From positions 1 through 64,000 of the forward strand of contig FTLJ01000250.1 of NCBI GenBank assembly GCA_900155495.1: DNA of 64,000 nucleotides, written 5' to 3'. A program made the translations under genes and the position numbers. Positions 42,004 to 53,710 of this stretch are shown one piece after another. The stretch is from Porogramme epimiltina (lineage: Eukaryota; Basidiomycota; Agaricomycetes; Polyporales; Polyporaceae). Numbering within the stretch: the first letter of the stretch is position 1; each line of letters starts with the position of its first letter. Under the pieces are notes generated by a model. The model was given only the letters and a program-made list of their open reading frames with translations, made no database searches and was not told the origin of the DNA.

Positions 42004-44255
42004 TCACATTTTCCCCAGACTCTCCGACACCCTGAAGTCGCACCCGGTCTTCGCCTTGACTTCGTCCAGCGTCACCCCCTCAGCGAGCTCCGATAGCGTC
42101 AGTTCGCCCCCCGCCCGGTCGACATCGAACACCGCGAGCTCGGTGATGATCTGGCTGACCGTCCGCGCACCGGTCAGTGGCAGCGCGCACTCCTTCAGGA
42201 TCTTCGGGCTCCCGTCCTTGGCGCAGTGCTCCATCACGACAATGACCTTCGTCTTGTCCGGGTTCGACACGAGGTCCATCGCGCCGCCGATGCCCTTGAC
42301 CAACTTACCCGGGATCATGAAGTTCGCGATGTCGCCCTTCTGCGACACTTGCATGGCCTGCGCGTCCATGTGCCCAAAACGACGAAAAGAGCGTTGTCAG
42401 CGCACTACCTCCCCCGCAGTGGGCGGATTTCGGACTTACGCCGAGAATAGCAACGTCGATGTGCCCGCCACGAATCATCGCGAAAGAATCGTAGGAATCT
42501 GCCGATCGACGCCGTAAGACGGGATCCCCGACTTACCCCTTTTGGAAATACATACCGAACACCGACGATCCGGGTAGGAGCGTCACGACCTCTTTTCCAG
42601 CGTTGATAATGTCCCTGAGCAAAGAAGGTTCCATCAGCGTCGCGAAGTACGTACAGGGGCAGGCAGTATGCCGACACTCACGCATCCACCTCGTCTTTCG
42701 TGGGGTACGGACCCATGCCAAGGATTCCATTCTCACTCTGCAGCCAAACCTTAACGCCAGGCGGAAGGAACTGCGCACGCGCCATCAATGCCTTGTCCCC
42801 TCACTGAATTGCACGCAGCACTCACCTCTGGCACGAGTGTCGGCATACCAATCCCGAGGTTGACGTAGAAGCCGTCCTTGAGCTCTTTCGCCGCCCGCCG
42901 CGCGATCCTGTTTCGCATTTCTAGAGCGCGCTGCTTCACGGGGTCAGCCGAGGTCTCGTCCTTCGCAGACGAGTCCTTGGCCAAGGTCATGAACTCGATC
43001 TGCTTCGGCGCGGTCGCCTTCACGATGCGGTCCACATAGATGCCGGGCAAGTGAATGGCGTTCGGCGAGAGCGACCCCACGGGGACGATGTTCTCGGCCT
43101 GGCACATAAAGCACGCATCTCAGCACACCAGCACTCCCAGCTCCGAGCTTCACGGAATAGACACGACGCGCGCCCACCTCCACGATCGTCAGCTTCGCGT
43201 TCCGCGCCATCGTCGACGAGAAGTTGTTCGCCGCGTAGCGGAAGACGCAGTTCCCGACCTCGTCCACCTTCCACGCGCGCACGAACGCGACGTCGCCCGC
43301 GATCGCGGGCTCGAGCACGAACCGCCGCCCGCCGAACTCGCGCGCCTCCTTTGGGTTGCCCGGCACGGCGACGCCCGCCTTCATCCCGCCCGCGTTGAGG
43401 CGGATCGGGATCGAGCCCTCCTCGACGGCCGTCGACGCGCCCGTGGGCGTGAAGAACGCGGGGAAGCCCGCGGCGTGCGCGTGCAGCCGCCCCACGAGCG
43501 TGCCTTGCGGGATGAGTTCGAGCGAGATTTGGCCGTTGAGATAGAGGGACTCAAAGTGCTTGTTCCTGCCCCCAGTTTAGAACGCGCTCTCAGTATGGTA
43601 ACTCGATGGCCAAATGCGCGGGCGACGTCATACCCGCCGATGTAAGAGGCCATAACCTTGTCGATCTGCCCCGAGTATAGCAGCTTGCCTGGGCGGAAGG
43701 TTCAATCATGTGCGGCCCTTCCAGCCTGTTCGCGACCCCACGCACCGAGACCCATCTCCCCGGAGCCTACATTGTTGGAGACAACCGTCAAATCTTTAAC
43801 TTGGTCCTTCTGCTTCGCCAGAGCACCGATCAACGTATCTTCGGGGCGCGCGTTAGCATTCCGCGCCCCGTGTCCAGACAACAGCCCACTCACCAGGTGT
43901 ACCGCATAGCCCGAACCCTGCACCCCGACATCGGCACTCGTTACCCCGCCCTTGTTCGCGCTCACGAGGACAGGCAGTAGTACGTACCTCCGCTTAAAAG
44001 CACGTCGCCTGACTTGACGTCCGCGACCGCCTCGTCGACCGAGTCCCACACCTTCTTCCTCGTGGGGAGGGCTTCTTCCGCGGCAACGGTGCCATAGGGC
44101 GCACTAGCACCTTGGCAATGCGGGGTTTGTGGGTGTATGGGGCCTAACGCCGCACGCAGCAGCGTTCCGGTCGAGTTCCGGGTGGGGCACCCCCGCACGA
44201 GTGTGCGCGATGGAATGACCCGTACGGAATACGCCCGGCGGAGGTGGGACAGCAT
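42004..44255 (-). CDS. Succinyl-CoA:3-ketoacid CoA-transferase, copy 2 (mitochondrial)
   Basis: This is a paralogue of the downstream neighbour. The start [20 protein letters not shown] at 44255 opens a longer basic presequence, and the conserved part begins [18 protein letters not shown]. Landmarks are [98 protein letters not shown] [17 protein letters not shown] and the catalytic glutamate in [15 protein letters not shown]. The C-terminus is [20 protein letters not shown]...[17 protein letters not shown]. The last exon runs unbroken through [11 protein letters not shown], and [10 protein letters not shown] is also unbroken, unlike copy 1. An extra intron lies at [13 protein letters not shown]. 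Full-length and apparently functional. Confidence 0.92.
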
Positions 44256-44773
44256 CGCGGGGGCGGGGTCTTCGTCGTGTGGTTGATGTTGGCAAGTGGC
44301 ACGGTCAGGTGCGTGTTCCTAAAGCGTTCCTAATAGCCGTGCGCGTCCGAGCCCGCGTCCGACGCCGGGGGAGAGTCCGGGGAAGACGGTGCGCTCTGGG
44401 GTGTTCGCGGAATGAGCGAGGCGGCGCTCGGCGAGGTGAGGGTTGAGAGACAAGTCGTCCAGGCGCTGCTCACCAAGCAAACGTTATATGCGAAGGTCCG
44501 GGCCCGCATGTGAGCCCTACGGCGGCCCATGTGAGGGAATGTACACCCCGTATTTGGCTCCTGCATCAGCGCGCTACCCCATTCCGCCCGCGTCCCGCAT
44601 ACGACGCGGGGTAAGGCGGCTAATCCTTTCACCCCACGGCCACTGTGGGGAAGCTGGCGGGCACCCACCGGCACCCACCAGTTCGTGCTACATATATTCT
44701 ACAACTCTGTTACACGATCCTTTGTGTCTATTCCTAGCACTGCGACATGACCGATCACCACCGCTTCTCGTCT
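44256..44773. other. SCOT copy 2 promoter and twinfilin 3' flank
   Basis: About 520 nt of noncoding DNA: the upstream region of copy 2 and the 3' UTR of twinfilin (both minus strand). I see no gene. Confidence 0.45.
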
Positions 44774-46104
44774 TCACCGTTTCCGCCCAGGTCCCTTCGG
44801 ACGAGCAAACGCCTTCTTCTCTGGCGCGTCGGTCGCCGCGGCTTTCGTCGGGCCATCGGTGTCGGACAGCCCGAGCGCGGAGACCAAATACGCTTCGTCA
44901 AGTTCCGCAGGATCCGATGTCTCGACCTTCCGCGACGACAGAGTCGAGGTGCTGCCGACGGCGTCCAGCAGCGTCTTCACCTGCTTCACCACGAACAGGA
45001 CTGCGCTGGAATAGAGCATGCGGTGGCGGACGGGCGAAGAAGACGGGCAGGAGTAGATTGGGACTGGAGATATGGACACGGGCTGTGTGAACGGTACGTT
45101 CGCTGGAGGACTGTGCACAATGCTCACCAACTAGCCTTCCGGGAGGGGATGTATAGTTTTGTGGCCAGGCAAAGTACGCGAAGCCTGTTCCGGTATAAAC
45201 CGTCGTTCGCAGTAGATGCGGGTGAGGAACATACATGCATCTGAGGTCGGAAGGGAACTCCCCAGTTGCGTGAGGTCAATTTGGGCGGCGGACGTCAGTT
45301 GCAAGCTTTCCGTCGCGGGGTCGATGTGCTGCATAATAGCTCAGAGAATTGGCGACCCAGACATACGACTGAGACTCACGAAAATAACGAGACGGCTGTC
45401 GTCCGTTGTCCCCAGCTCTTCGATGGCTTTCTCCGCTTCGGGAGACCACTCCATAGCGAGCCGCTCTCCGACATGGGTCGTTCTGGCCCTGCTGCCCTCG
45501 TAGCTGCGCCCACCAGCTTCTCGCTCAGCTGCCTTGACTTCCTCCATCTCTTTTTCCCTAGCACTCATTGGCTTTGGGGCGGCAAGGTGTTGTCTATGTT
45601 TCGCGTATGCATCCGCAGTCACATCCTCCTTCGAGGTTGCGAAGATATTGTCTGAGAAGTGTGCGGCACCGAGGCTCTTAGTCAGGGTGTTTCGGGTTGC
45701 GGCATACACCATCTAGTACGCTGTTCACATGAATGTCGTAAACCGAATAATAGCGTTCGTACCTTGTCCCTGACTTTGGCCGTGTCCGGCACATAATACA
45801 CTGCGAGCCAGTCGGACTGGACTTCGTCCGTGCGAATGAGAACATACGCCGGTGTATTGTCCTCGAGAAGGTCGCCGAGTTTATCAAGATCCTCTTCAAA
45901 TGTCCCGGATGGAGGGTAGATCCCATCGGGAACGAGAGATTCTGGGGACGCGACAGGACTATGAGCAGCCGGTCAAGAGGGCGAAACGGACGAAGGACCA
46001 TGTTGGATGGAGATCTTGAGGAACCTGGTGTTGTTGGAGCTCACTGCGTCTGAGAATGCCGAGGAGAGATCGGGGGAAACAGTGATGCCTGTGGGCGCAG
46101 ACAT
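44774..46104 (-). CDS. TWF1: Twinfilin (actin monomer-binding ADF-H repeat protein)
   Basis: Twinfilin has two ADF/cofilin-homology domains that sequester ADP-actin and cap barbed ends. The start MSAPTGITVSPDLSSAFSDA at 46104 opens ADF-H 1, which continues through ESLVPDGIYPPSGTFEEDLD, YVLIRTDEVQSDWLAVYYVP and DTAKVRDK. It then passes through MVYAATRNTLTKSLGAAHFS (actin-binding helix), DNIFATSKEDVTADAY, and a linker KPMSAREKEMEEVKAAEREA. ADF-H 2 contains EKAIEELG, LQLTSAAQIDLTQLGSSLPT, FAYFAWPQN, PIYSCPSSSPVRHRMLYSSA and KQVKTLLDAVG. The tail ends AFARPKGPGRKR, the basic tail that in homologues binds capping protein and lipids. There are about six exons and about 330 aa. It is divergent from PEP7. 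Confidence 0.9.
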
Positions 46105-46446
46105 GGTGGCTGTATGAAGGCACGATGCGCAGATCGCCACTTGAGGCCTGTGCAGTGGAAGGAGGAGTGCGGAGAGATAGAGCCGGGCGGTCCGGATGGC
46201 GCAGCCGCCTACTCGTCCTCGGCCGTATTCTGTGCTGTCTGTGCTCGCCCTTGAGTGCTTTCCTCTTCCTTTCCCCTTCTGTGCCCGGCGACGGCCTCTT
46301 CTTTGCTCAGTACGCCGTCCGTGTGACCGTTGCCCACGTCGACATCGCCGGGTGGCATCGACCAGCGCTGGTTCCCTGTTCTACGCAGCACGCGGTGCGT
46401 GTCAGTCAGTCGAGACTTGCAATCCTAGGACAGCTCTCTCTACACC
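46105..46446. promoter_or_regulatory. Divergent promoter shared by twinfilin and PEP7
   Basis: Only 342 nt separate the two start codons, so both promoters and 5' leaders must overlap here. A CT-rich block on the plus strand precedes the PEP7 ATG. No TATA box was seen. Confidence 0.6.
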
Positions 46447-49222
46447 ATGGAGAACCCCCCGTATGTGCCCTATCAAGCCTACAAGGTGAGTCTCATGTCT
46501 ACTGTCTCACATTGACGCCATCTCAAAGGCCTGTTTAGTCCAAGAGACACAACCGCGGCTCCTCAAACCCCCAGCTCGTTCCCAACGTCACCCCGCCGCC
46601 CGTGCAACCGCGCCCAGTATCCAATCTCACGAACGGACACGTATACAGCGACTCCGCCGTTACCCATGCAGAGGCCGGTGTCACTGATGTCGAGAAGCAA
46701 TCCATGGCGATAATGAACGGACGGGGCACCCTTCAACGCCCCGTGTCCATGATAGACTCGTTCCCACATCTTAGACACGAGCAAACACCCTCTCCAGAGC
46801 CACGGTCTGAGAAAACCGAGGTGGAGAAGCCTCTCGACGTGCTCACACCCTCCCCGATCGTCGAAGTGCAATCCCCAGTTTCGCCACCGTTGGCCAAAGA
46901 GCCTTCACCGACCCCCCGATCCCCACCACCTGTATCTTCTCCTCCTCCAGCCGCCGTCCCACTTCCCGCGACGCCTTCCTCTCGAACAAGCTCCCCCAAA
47001 GCTAACGGAAAGGCCGTCGCGCAACCAACATCTCCCATTCCAGGACCCTCTACACTACCCTCGCCATCAACGTCGGACAAGCCCCTCGGTTCCCCCCGCA
47101 AGTCCTCAACCTTCCGTCATGTGCCCCTTCGACCTGTGGTAGCAAGACAGACCCTCCCCTCTTCCCCTCTCCGGCCGGCGAGCATGGTCGTTCAGAGCTC
47201 CCCCATGCTGCTCACCCCCACGCGGCCCGCCGAAAGGACCCTCGGCGAGCCCCGCAGCAGCGTCTCCTCCGCGGTCTCCTCCCCCTCCATGCCCGCGCAG
47301 GACCGCGCGCTCCCTCCCATCCCTGCGCTCGAGCTCCAGCCTCAACGATCACGCTCACTTGCCCCCACACAATCACCCAGCCCTGCGCCGCTCGCGCCGA
47401 GCCCCATGGCACCCCACGCCTACGCCCACACCCACGCCCACGGCCGCTCTGCGTCGCTCGCGGCCTCGCCCGCCCCGGACTCCCAGCCCCCCTCGCGGCC
47501 CATGTCGCTGTCGCCCTCGCCCGCGATGACCCCGTCGACCTCCGCCGCCTCCTCGCGCACCGCGGCCGGCCGCTCACCCGCGCCGTACAGGCCCGGCTTC
47601 CAGCCGCGCGGCGTGTACCGCCCGCGCACGGACGAGTTCGTCGCCGCGCGCATGAGCAGCCGCGACGCGGGCCGCGTCGAGCGCACGCGCCTCGAGCGGC
47701 GCCTCGAGAAGCTCATCGCGCTGCACTTTCCCCCGCCCGGCGAGCAGCGCAGGGCGGAGCCGCGGTCCGCGCCGCAGCCGAACCGCCGCGCGTCGTCGTT
47801 GTGGGATCTGGATCTATCTGACTTGAGGGGCAAGAGCGCGGGGGAGCTGTGGCGCGAGGTGGTGCAGTCGCAGGCGGCGCAGAGCGGGAAGAATGATGTT
47901 CGAGGTGCGCATGCTTTGTGGCTGGATGTGCAGTGCGGACGGCTGACGGTTGCGCAGCTGCTGAACAGAATATCACACCCTGGGAGGAAGATTCGGCGGT
48001 GTCGCACTGCCCGCTATGCTCGTAAGGGGATTATTCACTGCTTATGCTAGGGACCTGCTCAGTGCATTTATAGGTCTTCTTTCCATCCTCTGACGAACCG
48101 CAAGCATCACTGTCGGCTATGTGGGCGCATCATCTGTTCATTGCCGGTCAAGTACCCGCAACGGCCCGAGATGTGTTCTTTGCTCTTCGTGGTGGACCAG
48201 AACACAGGTCGAATAGAGGAAGTCGGCGAAGGTGTGGACTACGGCGTTCGGCGGCGTAGCACTGCCTCTCCTAGTAAGCCAGGCAAAAAGGGCGAGGTGT
48301 TGAATGAAGACGAGAAGTTCCTCAAAGGCGTTCGAATATGTCGCGACTGCCGACCTGTCTTGCTGTACGTACATGACCTTTCACTTTATTTTTATCTGCT
48401 CACACTGGAAGCAGTCGACAACAGTATCGACAGGAGATGGGAACTGTGTCTTCGTTCACGAGATTTTACAACGTACGTGTGCCTAGGTTTGATCCCTCGG
48501 AAGGTTCGCGCCGGCTCATAAGCGCACCACTTAGGCGTTCATTAGTCTGGAGAAAGACATCGAGGACGAACTCCCAATATTCCAGGAACTCGTCCTTAAC
48601 CTCAGGCGCGTATATTCCAACCGCCCCACTCCATATACTGATATCGCTTCCTTACCGAATAGCAAGCAAGAGCGTCCAACACCGGAGGCCTCAGCCGCCC
48701 GCAAACGCCTACTGGAGGCGTTCGCGCAGTACGACGCGCTCGCCAAGCGGATACACAAGCTCCCATGCGTACCGGGGAGCTCCCAGGACCGCATACACAG
48801 CGCAGTCGTCAGCCGTGCCAACCTGTTCCTCCAGAAGAACATGTTCCCGCTCCAGGTCGGTTACCTTCTCCCCTCTATTCGCCCACCAGCTCACCTCCCC
48901 GTCCCTCTCAGTCCCTCCCGAAGCCCGTCAAGTCCGGCTCCGCGGCGCTCACACCACCACCCGAAGAGCAGGGCCAGATCGTCGACCCAGACTCGGAGGT
49001 CGCGCGCGTGCTGCAGCCGCTGCTCGAGCAGGAGGCGCTCCTCGAGACCTTCGTCGAAGAGGCAACCACTCACCGCAAGTTCGAGGACGTGCGCACGCTC
49101 AAGCGCAACCTGCGCGAGATTCGGGCTGAGATTGAGCGCATCCTCGCGAACGCGGAGGAGCGCGCGGGGCCGCCGCCTGGGGCTCAGGGCCGACGGGGCA
49201 TGAGACGGACGACGAGCACGTA
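46447..49222 (+). CDS. PEP7: PEP7/VAC1-like FYVE protein (Rabenosyn-5 family)
   Basis: Pep7/Vac1 binds PI3P, Rab5-type GTPases and the SM protein Vps45 to tether vesicles at endosomes. Exon 1 encodes MENPPYVPYQAYK and splices to SKRHNRGSSNPQL. About 350 residues of Pro/Ser-rich, low-complexity sequence follow, then a basic helix (RVERTRLERRLEKLIALHF). The FYVE finger begins WEEDSAVSHCPLC, is split by an intron, and continues SFHPLTNRKHHCRLCGRIIC. It ends after a long insert at GVRICRDCRPVLL. The C-terminal part has coiled-coil segments (ISLEKDIEDELPIFQELVLN, ARKRLLEAFAQYDALAKRI) and a Rabenosyn-type Rab-binding helix (LLEQEALLETFVEEATTHRK, FEDVRTLKRNLREIRAEI). It ends RRTTST. Compared with yeast Pep7 (515 aa) the N-terminal disordered extension is unusually long. 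Confidence 0.9.
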
Positions 49223-49788
49223 GAGGATGTAGTGGGCTGTCTGGACCGCTTGATCTCTTGTCTGTTAGAGTTGCGCTTGGACATCATGTTGGGTGCTGTG
49301 ACTCCCCCCGGCTGACTATTCGTGCTTGCTGCGATGACGCATTGGAGGGATGTAGAACACGCGCGCGACTCGCCCCAGACATGTTCCACGAAAACAGTAG
49401 CCTAAGCATTAAGGCGACATTAAATCATGCGCTTGCGTACACAACATGAGAGATGCGATACGAGACGTGCGTAAACGAGGGAAAGATTAGTGGGGATAAG
49501 TTATGTCGACCGAGCGACCGAAATGGGGGGAACCAAATCCGAATGTACCACGAATGCTGCCGAAATGACCCAAAATCCAGGGCTGTAGAGCACACCACTT
49601 ACGCCACCACCACACCACCACCTTCGGTATCAAACCGTCGTGCGTGTAGCGCACGGCGGACAACCCGTTGCCGTCACCACGGCCGCCGTCCTATCCGCCC
49701 GTGTGCCTGTCGCCATGTCACCACCAGCGACACGCCGACATGTCCAGCGCCGTGACACAGCGCGACGCTTGGCTCGCGCCCCACCGCG
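49223..49788. other. Convergent 3' spacer PEP7/SOG2
   Basis: This holds the 3' ends of two convergent genes; part is purine-rich on the plus strand. Frames here are short and motif-free. I see no gene. Confidence 0.45.
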
Positions 49789-52700
49789 TCACAGCACCCT
49801 CGTTCCAGCCGGGTTGGCGCTCCGGTTGCGGGAGAGGTTCGAGCCCAGCCGGCCGTCCTCGAAGGCGGAGGGCGTGATGGGCAGAGGCGACGGCTGCGGG
49901 GCGAGCATGCCGACCATGGGCGAGTACGAGCGCAGGCCGGGCGTCGGCGCAGGCGAGAACGAGGAGACGTGGAGGAGCATGACGAACTCCTGCGTCGCTT
50001 GCGTCAGCCGCACAATCTTCGTCCGGAGCGTCGACGAGAGCGGGTTGTTTGCGCCGGCGCCGTTCGCCCCGGCCGCTATCAAGGCGGCGGGCGTCGAGCC
50101 GGCGGTCGTACCGCGGGTCTTGAGCGCGAGCGACAGCTGGATGACAGTCTAGCGGACAGGAATTGAGCAGGGTTGGTTAGTTTCAAGTCTCGAATGGACA
50201 GGCCGGGCGCGCGCGCTGCCTCGTGTGGCCATAGATAGCCCCAGCTGGCTGGCTGGCGGGCACGAGGCGGCGCGAAGCTAGACGGACACAGCCAGGCATG
50301 GACGAACAGACGCACCTTGGCGAATAAATGCGCATCGTCGTGGAGCGCCTTGCCGTCGAGCATTTGCCCTCCCTCTTGCGCGGCCGCGATGTTGCTCCTT
50401 AGGCGCGCCGTTACGCCCTTGACGCGCCCGAGCATCTCCCGGAAATCGTCGCTCTCATCTGCTCCCTCAGCGTAGAGCATCTCGTCCATCAGCCCCCAGA
50501 TTTCTGGCGCAGCCTCCACAGCAACCTTGATTGCATCGATCACCTCCTTGTCCACAAGCGTGCTAGTCCCCGATACTGAGAGGCCGCCAAGCTGTGGAGA
50601 CGAAGAAGATGCCGCAAACAGGGAGCTTTGAGATCCTTGCCGTGAGTGACTTCCTGCTTGTACCTCCTGAACCTGTTGGTGCTGTTGCTGGCCGAGAGGC
50701 AGGACGAGTCGCCGCATAGTCCTTACGGCAGGAGTAGGTGTTGATTGCTGGAGCGCACCGTTCATGTTGATACTTGGTGGGAGCGACGGTGGTGGGTCGA
50801 CATAGGAAGGCATCCTCTTTCCAATTTCAACGTCCTTCGAGCTGAAGGAGCCTGCATGTCGTCGGCTGACATGGATCTTCCCTAGGTCTAAAGAACGTTG
50901 AGCGGTATTGGTTCGGAGATGCGACCGCTGCGGTGGCGTTTCGGGTGGTTGTGTAGGAAGGAAGGGCGAAGAAGTGATGGGCGGTGCAGATGCTGGAGGG
51001 CGCGGTTTGTCGACCGAGGCTGATCGCAAGGTGGGTGTCTTTGAACCAAATGATTTGGGAGGCGGCCTAGTTTCAGAGAGGTAGGGCCGTACAGCGTCTA
51101 TATGTGTCGACATCGACTGCCATGCTGCCGCAATCTCTGACATGGCACCGTACAACACAAGGAGCATCTGGCGGGTATAACGTACATCGTCGTGTTTTGC
51201 CAGAACCTTCAGCTGGAGGGAGAGCATGCCCGCCGCCTTGCTGAATATCGTCACGTTGTCCCTACAACATTCCACGACCATACGGCAAATTGATGGGCTG
51301 GGTAATGCTCGCCGGCTAACAGCGTCGAACCGATCGAGTGCGTAGATGAGTTGTGACATGTAGTGAGCTGCAGGTCCCAGGACCTTCTGCAACACTGCCG
51401 ATAACCGTTCGTCGATGGCGTATACCGTGTAATGTTGGAGCGTTTGGTAAATTTGAGACAACGCGAAGAGGATACCCCGCACAGCATCGACCACAGCAAG
51501 AAGGGACTCTGGAATTGCTTTCGATATTGTTGCCGCAGAAAGCGTGGATAGCCTTCTGAAGTACGAGTTGCGCTCTGTGTCCATTGATGGTACGGGGCGA
51601 TCAATCGATATAGGAGAAGCATGGACGGGTTCGTCCGTAATTGAGCTGTGTAGCCCGTGAAAACTAAACAGGCATGAGCATTCCGATTCAGCACGTGCAA
51701 GTGACCTCAAATGCCATACCTAGTGAAGTGATCTAAAGCATGTGTAGCTGAACGTTGTGTACCATTAGGAAGCTGTAATCGTGTAGGCCTAAGGTCGGGC
51801 ATGCTTTTCTTCACTGATGGTACACTCTTGAAAGGCACCCTATTGGTTCCGTTGCCGTTGAGATGGGCCTGGGAAGCGTAACGAGCATGGCCGGCATGGA
51901 CACCGTTCGCAAACGCTGGCTCATCAATGGGAGAAACAATTGCCTCAGGGGATCGAGGCGAGGGTGTGGCACTCTTTGCCGTCGTGAGATTGGAGAAAAA
52001 GGGTTCCAAGTGAAGGCGAGGTGCGTCGTCTGCCGGTCGTTTCGATGGTCCAGGAGAGCGCTCGCGTCCAAGTTGAAAGTATGAGGATGTATCTGACTCC
52101 ATCGACGTCGAGCGCGAATGATATAGTGACTCCGCGTTGATAGAAGGGCCCCGGTCCCCGCGAGGCGCGTCCAGACTGTTGTATGCTTTGATCAGCAACG
52201 TTACATCCGAGTCGTAACCAACTCACAAGGAAGAATCATTCCCCAGGTCGCTGAACATCGAATCGTCGCTTTGTTTGCGCTCCCCTGAGGGGTTAGCATG
52301 CTCTTCTAGCCATGCTTGGAGATTTCGTATCCATTCGGCCATAGCTTGTGCATCATTCGCATTCTTCTTGTACTCCAGGACAGATGGGTCGGGCCACTCG
52401 AGGGGGTTCTGGTCTAACTTCAACAAAGTTAATTGCTTAAACTTGACCAGATAATGGGGAAGCTTGTGGAGCTTGTTCTTTGCCAGCGAGAATACCTAGT
52501 GACATCTCCAAGTCAGACGTGTCCGTAACCATAGCTGGTACCAATATAGCATGAAGTCTGCTAGAAGCGGAGACAACTTTGGACCCAGACTGATGCTATG
52601 CCCAACATGGGAAAGCGTACGTATCGAAGAGGCTCGGGAGGCAGTGCCAACATGTTCAATAGCATACTGCCGAGGAAACGGCGTAACAAGACGCGGGTCA

Positions 52701-53362
52701 TATTATGATAATGTGCCGGCGTCGCGACTAGGTAGCACGAAGACACACGCATTCCCCTCAAAGAATGAATTGAAAAGGGGAGGGTGTAAACAGCGGACGT
52801 ACTCGCAAGTTTACTAGGGAGCCAGGTTGGGATGGCAAGCGCTTGAGTTTATTCCGACTGATGTCCAAAATCTCGAGGGACGGCATGACAGTGAGCTGTG
52901 TGGGGTAGCTTAGCACTGTTAGAGACATCAACACATAGCTGACGTACGACGTCGGGGAACACCGAGAAGTTATTATTCTTTAGGACCAGATATCGTAGAC
53001 GTGACAACAGAGAGAACGCCATAGGGAGCGTTGTAAGCCGATTGTGTGCGAGTGCAATTCTGTGGGGTATGCATAAATTCTGAACACCCCCGCGGACACC
53101 TAAGGACATACCGTACTACAGCGCTATCCGATTCATTCGCCTCATCCTGGCCAGCAAAGGCAAGCTCCTCGGCTCCTGACTCTCCAACGTCGGTTAATCC
53201 CTTGTATGCCAAGTCAAGAGTCGCGCCACCATCAGGAGACTTTGCGAGTGCCTCGGTGATATGGTCCCGGGTCAGGGAAAGGGATGGCAGAGGAGACAAG
53301 GACGGTGTTCTCGAGGCCGTGGAGGATTTACGTAGAGAATGTTCGCCATCAGAACCAGACAT
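49789..53362 (-). CDS. SOG2: SOG2-type leucine-rich-repeat protein of the RAM pathway
   Basis: Sog2 works with the NDR kinase Cbk1, Mob2, Kic1, Hym1 and Tao3 in RAM (morphogenesis) signalling. The start MSGSDGEHSLRKSSTASRTP at 53362 is followed by DGGATLDLAYKGLTDVGESG, then LRRs: ALAHNRLTTLPMAF, LRYLVLKNNNFSVFPDVV, LEILDISRNKLKRLPS, FSLAKNKLHKLPHYL and LTLLKLDQNPLEWP. After SNPSGERK-type linker sequence comes the Sog2 domain: AIPESLLAVVDAVRGILFAL, QTLQHYTVYAIDERLSAVLQ, VVECCRDNVTIFSKAAGMLS and the C-terminal half EVIDAIKVAVEAAPEIWGLM, VTARLRSNIAAAQEGG, LRTKIVRLTQATQEFVMLLH. The last two parts are separated by a low-complexity Ser/Pro/Gln stretch. Length is about 1000 aa in eight or more exons. 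It diverges from SPB4. Confidence 0.9.
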
Positions 53363-53710
53363 TCAGCAAGCGACCTAGGAGAAGAGTGGCGGACGAAAGA
53401 ATAGACGAGGACTTGGCTGGGGCAATGGGGAGGGCGGAGGATGGGGTGGAGGCCGGGCTGTCGAGCAGGGGGCGGGTCGGCAGAGCCTGTGCAGGACGCG
53501 GTCCCTGGAGAACTCGAGGGGCGCTTGGCCGAGTGCCCGACCCGACAGGAAAGATCGTTTCAACCGTCACCGTCACGCGCCCCTGTCCCCGTGACACGTG
53601 ACACTCGCGTCCTTCTCCCGCGCCTGCGGCCCGGCCGCCTTCTCCAAGTCTTCTTCGCCCTCAGGGACCCACCGCCTTTGAATTCGGCCTCTTCGTCCTC
53701 TTCCACGCCC
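53363..53710. promoter_or_regulatory. Divergent promoter shared by SOG2 and SPB4
   Basis: 348 nt separate the two start codons. The SPB4 side is CT-rich. No TATA box was found, which fits two constitutive genes. Confidence 0.6.
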
